Shown in pieces: positions 26,614 through 29,098 of a DNA stretch of 29,098 nucleotides; within the stretch, counting starts at the first letter, position 1; each line of letters starts with the position of its first letter. The notes under the pieces were generated by a model. The model was not told the origin of the DNA and searched no databases. It was given only the letters and a program-made list of their open reading frames with translations. A program made the position numbers and the translations under genes. The stretch lies in contig CAYQKB010000008.1 in assembly GCA_964418085.1 (NCBI GenBank), positions 1 to 29,098 on the forward strand, written 5' to 3'. This DNA is from JBBTYG01 sp964418085 (GTDB lineage Bacteria; Patescibacteriota; Minisyncoccia; UBA6257; 2-01-FULL-56-20).

Positions 26614-27141
26614 TTACTTTTTCCACGCTTCTATTTGCGCCTCGAGTTCGCGAAAGAAATCCTGCTTTCCTTTCCGGTAAGCAATGTAATCGTCAGGGAA
26701 CTGCGAATACAATTTTTCTTTTACCACAGAATATTTTTCCGCCCACTCCGGATGAGTTCTTAAAAAATCTCTGCTTTCCAAAAATTGCCGCGCCTTAGGA
26801 GAATTTTCCTCGCACACGTGAATATTTTGGGTCTTCCGAGCGGCGTCTACGAAGATAAGCGTGTTCGGGGCGATATAATCCGCTCCCCATTCGTAGCCAG
26901 CCTCAATCATTGCCTCTTTTTCTTTTTCAAATGGTTCCATTTTTAAAACCACTACAAGCACATCAATAAGCGGTTTTGATTTTATTCCGGGGATCGCAGT
27001 GCTTCCAACATGTTCAATGGCAACGGCTTTATCGCCGAACACACGTCGGAGAAAATCTTTTATTTTTTCGAACTCTAATACCCATCCAGGATTGTAAGGC
27101 TCGATCGAATAGCTTCTATTTTGTTTTTTATCCGGAGGCAT
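26614..27141 (-). CDS. GrpB family protein (nucleotidyltransferase fold)
   Basis: 175 residues, the normal size for the GrpB/UPF0157 family. The pattern IEPYNPGWVLEFEKIKDFL, AIEHVGSTAIPGIKSKPLIDVLV is diagnostic: HVGSTAIPG and the IDV metal site belong to a nucleotidyltransferase fold. Then come YEWGADYIAP, NIHVCEENSP and FLESRDFLRTHPEWAEKYSVVKEKL. Function is not established; some members sit on CoaE proteins. It follows the two SRPBCC genes with a 17-nt gap. Confidence 0.92.
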   Translation of the reverse strand: MPPDKKQNRSYSIEPYNPGWVLEFEKIKDFLRRVFGDKAVAIEHVGSTAIPGIKSKPLIDVLVVVLKMEPFEKEKEAMIEAGYEWGADYIAPNTLIFVDAARKTQNIHVCEENSPKARQFLESRDFLRTHPEWAEKYSVVKEKLYSQFPDDYIAYRKGKQDFFRELEAQIEAWKK

Positions 27142-27158
27142 GGAAGCTTATGATTGAT

Positions 27159-27590
27159 CTAAATCTTTTTTGCTTCTACATACTTCCCGAGGGCATCCGC
27201 GGTATATGTCCATCCTTCTTTGAAATTTTCTTTTGCGAAGGCGGGTTCTTTTGGGAATGTTTCGACTCCACTGTGAGTTATTTTCAATTTTGTTTTGCCT
27301 TCACCAGCTTCCGACAACTCGAAAGACACTACAGAGTCTCCGATGTAGCCGTCGTAGCGCCAGCTGTAAGCAAGTTTTTTGCCGGGCACAATTTCGGTTA
27401 CTTTGCAAAGGTGAAGATATTTTTTGTCGTCCGGGCCGAGCAAAAATTGGAATTCACTCCCCACTTCGGGCTTGAAATCTCCGAGGGCTATGTACCATTT
27501 TTTTAATTCTTCTTTATTTGTAAGGGCGCTCCACACTTTTGCGATGGGGGCATCGTACACGCGCTCGACTACAACCGATTCGCTTTTCAT
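27159..27590 (-). CDS. SRPBCC/AHSA1-like protein
   Basis: 143 residues, one START-like helix-grip domain of the activator of Hsp90 ATPase (AHSA1) C-terminal type. Visible: VVVERVYDAPIAKVWSALTNKEELKKWY, DFKPEVGSEFQFLL, ITHSGVETFPKE and a C-terminal helix NFKEGWTYTADALGKYV. These small proteins bind hydrophobic ligands; the ligand is unknown. It is separated by only 6 nt from a second copy of the fold (27597-28073) and by 17 nt from grpB-like, so they are one transcript. Confidence 0.9.
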   Translation of the reverse strand: MKSESVVVERVYDAPIAKVWSALTNKEELKKWYIALGDFKPEVGSEFQFLLGPDDKKYLHLCKVTEIVPGKKLAYSWRYDGYIGDSVVSFELSEAGEGKTKLKITHSGVETFPKEPAFAKENFKEGWTYTADALGKYVEAKKI

Positions 27591-27596
27591 GTTGGT

Positions 27597-28073
27597 TTAT
27601 TTAAGCGTTGCGATAAGTCCGGCGAGGCGCTCCCATGTCTCAACCGCGCCCGTCTCCATGCCCGAGCTGACCATGCCATCCAAATCCTCTTTATTTTTAA
27701 ACTGTGCGATGCTTCTCGCTTTTGTCTTGCCACCGCCCAAATCCTGAAGCGTCATCGTTTCCGTCATTTCGTGATCACCCGGGAAGCCTTCAAAGTTGAA
27801 CGTGTCGGTAATTTTCTCCATCGGCTTAATTTCTTTGTAGACGCCGTGAAAACCAAAATCGCCATCGGTGCTGCTCTGCACATAGCGCCACTCGCCGCCG
27901 ACCTTAAAATCCATTTTATTCACAACCGTTTTGTATTTTGCCGGTCCCCACCACTGCGCAACCATTTTTGGATCAGAGAGCGCTCGCCAGACAAGCTCGC
28001 GCGGCGCATCAAAGACGCGCTCGATCGTCACCTGCAGTTTTTCCCCATCAACCGAAAATGTAGTTTTTGCCAT
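27597..28073 (-). CDS. SRPBCC/AHSA1-like protein, second copy
   Basis: 158 residues, the same domain family as its neighbour but divergent. Visible: VTIERVFDAPRELVWRALSDPKMVAQWWGP, VVNKMDFKVGGEWRYVQ, FHGVYKEIKPMEKITDTFNFEGFPG, HEMTETMTLQDLGGGKTKA and a final helix MVSSGMETGAVETWERLAGLIATL. The AQWWGP motif is typical. Ligand unknown. A palindrome separates it from the VOC gene upstream. Confidence 0.92.
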   Translation of the reverse strand: MAKTTFSVDGEKLQVTIERVFDAPRELVWRALSDPKMVAQWWGPAKYKTVVNKMDFKVGGEWRYVQSSTDGDFGFHGVYKEIKPMEKITDTFNFEGFPGDHEMTETMTLQDLGGGKTKARSIAQFKNKEDLDGMVSSGMETGAVETWERLAGLIATLK

Positions 28074-28109
28074 TCGTTTTTTATTGGTAATTTAAAAAAT
28101 TAGAAGAAG

Positions 28110-28185
28110 TCCTGGATCCCCGTTTACCCGCCTTCGCCAAGCTACGGACGGGGCAAGCGCGGGGATGACCCGCTACGGGTCATTT
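28110..28185. repeat. Extragenic palindrome (GGATCCCC...GGGGATGAC type)
   Basis: GGATCCCCG at 28114 pairs with CGGGGAT at 28160, with an inner CCCGCCTTCGCCAAGCTACG part. It ends in a tight hairpin ATGACCCG-cta-CGGGTCAT followed by TTTT. The second hairpin contains the TGA stop of the minus-strand VOC gene (28182-28180). A shorter copy lies at 29050-29098. Confidence 0.7.
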
Positions 28186-28578
28186 TGCATTTTTGTCCGT
28201 CTGGTGGAGGCCGAACGTGTTGCCCTCGGTATCCACAAAATATCCCTGCCATGCCATCCCGGGAATCGCATATTTCGGCATCGCAATCTTGCCGCCGGCA
28301 GCGAGTATCTTCTTCGCAATTTCGTCAAAATTATCCACCTGAACGGTGCAGACAAATGCGTTCGTGCCCTGACCTAGCGCCGGCGGAGTAGACGGACGCT
28401 TAAGCAACCCGCCGTTAATTCCCGGCTCTTTGCTGTCTCTGGGAGCGGTCATCACGCCCCAGTACGGCGGATTTTCCATCCACACGGGGAACTCCCAGCC
28501 AAAAGCAGCCTTGTAGAATTTCATCGCCCGCTCCGGATTCTCCGCCTGAATTTCAAAATGCGTAATACGATTTAACAT
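28180..28578 (-). CDS. VOC (glyoxalase-like) protein
   Basis: 132 residues. The vicinal oxygen chelate fold consists of two beta-alpha-beta-beta-beta modules. Module 1: ITHFEIQAENPERAMKFYKAAFGWEF, WMENPPYWGVM. Module 2: FVCTVQVDNFDEIAKKILAAGGKIAMPKYAIPGMAWQGYFVDTEGNTFGLHQ. Possible metal ligands are His 7 and the final residues before FGLHQ; the pattern is the common uncharacterised VOC type (YP/YaeR-like) rather than glyoxalase I. Its stop codon lies in the palindrome 28110-28185. It starts 3 nt after the other VOC gene. Confidence 0.92.
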   Translation of the reverse strand: MLNRITHFEIQAENPERAMKFYKAAFGWEFPVWMENPPYWGVMTAPRDSKEPGINGGLLKRPSTPPALGQGTNAFVCTVQVDNFDEIAKKILAAGGKIAMPKYAIPGMAWQGYFVDTEGNTFGLHQTDKNAK

Positions 28579-28581
28579 TGT

Positions 28582-29016
28582 TTATTTTGTTTTTGGTTTC
28601 TGATAGTTCAACATCCAGTCTACGCCGAATTTGTCGGTGAGCATACCAAAGGTCGCGCCCCAGAACTGGTCGCCGAGTGGCATTGTCACCTTGCCGCCCG
28701 CGGAGAGTTTTTTGAAAATGGTATTGATTTCATCTTCGGTTTCGCAGTTTATAGAGAGCGTCACGGTGTCGCCCGGCGTAAATGTTTTCGGATCCATCAT
28801 ATCCGCGGCCATGAGAAGCGTCTTGCCATCCTTTTCCAGCTCCGCGTGCATTACTTTGTTTTTATTTGCTTCACCGCCCGGCATATTCTTTTGTACTTCC
28901 GCCGGAGTCTCGCCTACGGTTTGTATCATTACTTTTCCGCCAAAACAATTTTTATAGAACTCCATCGCTTCTTTTGTTTTCCCGTTTAAATGCAGATGTG
29001 GATTTATCGTTATCAT
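28582..29016 (-). CDS. VOC protein, PhnB-like
   Basis: 144 residues. PhnB/YjdN-type VOC protein: the start INPHLHLNGKTKEAMEFYKNCFGGK, then VMHAELEKDGKTLLMAADMM, VTLSINCETEDEINTIFKKLSAGGKVTMPLGDQFWGATFGMLTDKFGVDWMLNY. The pattern matches proteins long annotated as 3-demethylubiquinone methyltransferase-like; the real substrate is unknown. First of five same-strand genes (VOC, VOC, SRPBCC, SRPBCC, GrpB-like) that are plausibly one operon. TAAAAT stands 7 nt before the ATG, so the transcript could be nearly leaderless. Confidence 0.92.
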   Translation of the reverse strand: MITINPHLHLNGKTKEAMEFYKNCFGGKVMIQTVGETPAEVQKNMPGGEANKNKVMHAELEKDGKTLLMAADMMDPKTFTPGDTVTLSINCETEDEINTIFKKLSAGGKVTMPLGDQFWGATFGMLTDKFGVDWMLNYQKPKTK

Positions 29017-29049
29017 TTTTTTTATTTTAAGTTTATTTTAATGGTTACT

Positions 29050-29098
29050 GGATCCCCGGCCGAAACGTCCGAGGATGACATTCGGAAGTGTCATTTTT
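29050..29098. repeat. Extragenic palindrome, second copy, at the window edge
   Basis: GGATCCCCGG, a short middle, GAGGATGACA-ttcggaag-TGTCATTTTT. Same layout as 28110-28185: a GGATCCCC part, then a terminal ATGAC...GTCATTTT hairpin. The next minus-strand gene outside the window may also end in it. Confidence 0.6.

Noticed and set aside
1..29098. CRISPR arrays, insertion sequences, prophage genes, plasmid or replication origin
   Set aside because: No regularly spaced direct repeats, transposase, integrase, phage structural genes or DnaA-box clusters were seen.

Overview
The window looks like a chromosomal piece of a Candidate Phyla Radiation bacterium (Patescibacteria, most like Parcubacteria). 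This is inferred from gene content and style; there is no rRNA in the window to prove it. Signs are the zinc-ribbon protein at 1575-3410, the DUF134 and LUD pair, a Cys-free MutY-like glycosylase with a winged helix, a one-helix SecE, very small ribosomal proteins, many leaderless starts, and many extragenic palindromes of the kind scattered through such genomes. TGA is used as a normal stop, so the code is standard.

Layout. 1-1286 (-): start of a large secreted protein whose end lies outside the window. 1575-5488: zinc-ribbon protein (-), RBBP9-like hydrolase (+), a hypothetical (-), and a DUF134 to LUD operon (-). 5743-8223: a membrane-anchored exported protein (+), then a hypothetical (+) whose tail overlaps that of an ATP-grasp ligase (-). 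8482-10023: IMP dehydrogenase (-). 10421-12825: small lipoprotein (+), GIY-YIG protein (-), tmRNA (-), and an outer-membrane-barrel-like protein (+). 13177-15729: an 850-residue surface protein with two pilin-like domains (+). 15930-17578: the infC-rpmI-rplT translation operon (+), interrupted by a foldback element of about 365 nt. 17704-18855: tRNA-Leu(UAG) and two small single-gene units. 19186-23053: gyrB, secE-nusG, rpsR and a PAP2 phosphatase (+). 23097-25165: MutY-like, cold shock protein, YwbE and EngB (-). 25226-25921: pseudouridine synthase (+). 25929-29016: an anchored Cys-rich protein, GrpB, two SRPBCC and two VOC proteins (-).

How it works together. The information-processing core (infC-rpmI-rplT, secE-nusG, rpsR, gyrB, engB, tmRNA) is conserved. 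Between the core genes sit single accessory genes for exported or membrane proteins, most with a recognisable sigma70-type promoter and a clean intrinsic terminator. Several other genes have a -10 box placed so that transcription would start at the A of the ATG, which implies leaderless mRNAs and decides several start codons.

Most unusual content. (1) Two large foldback elements around infC have unrelated arms but share an asymmetric internal core containing a small covarying hairpin. (2) infC has no ATG, GTG or TTG start that retains its N-terminal domain and probably starts at AUA. (3) A perfect 20-bp inverted repeat ends 3 nt before the mutY start. (4) Two secreted proteins (1-1286 and 11818-12825) resemble Verrucomicrobiota-type exported proteins, one a C-terminal-Phe barrel that is unexpected in a cell thought to lack an outer membrane. 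(5) An extragenic palindrome overlaps the last bases of tmRNA, and another supplies the stop codon of a VOC gene.
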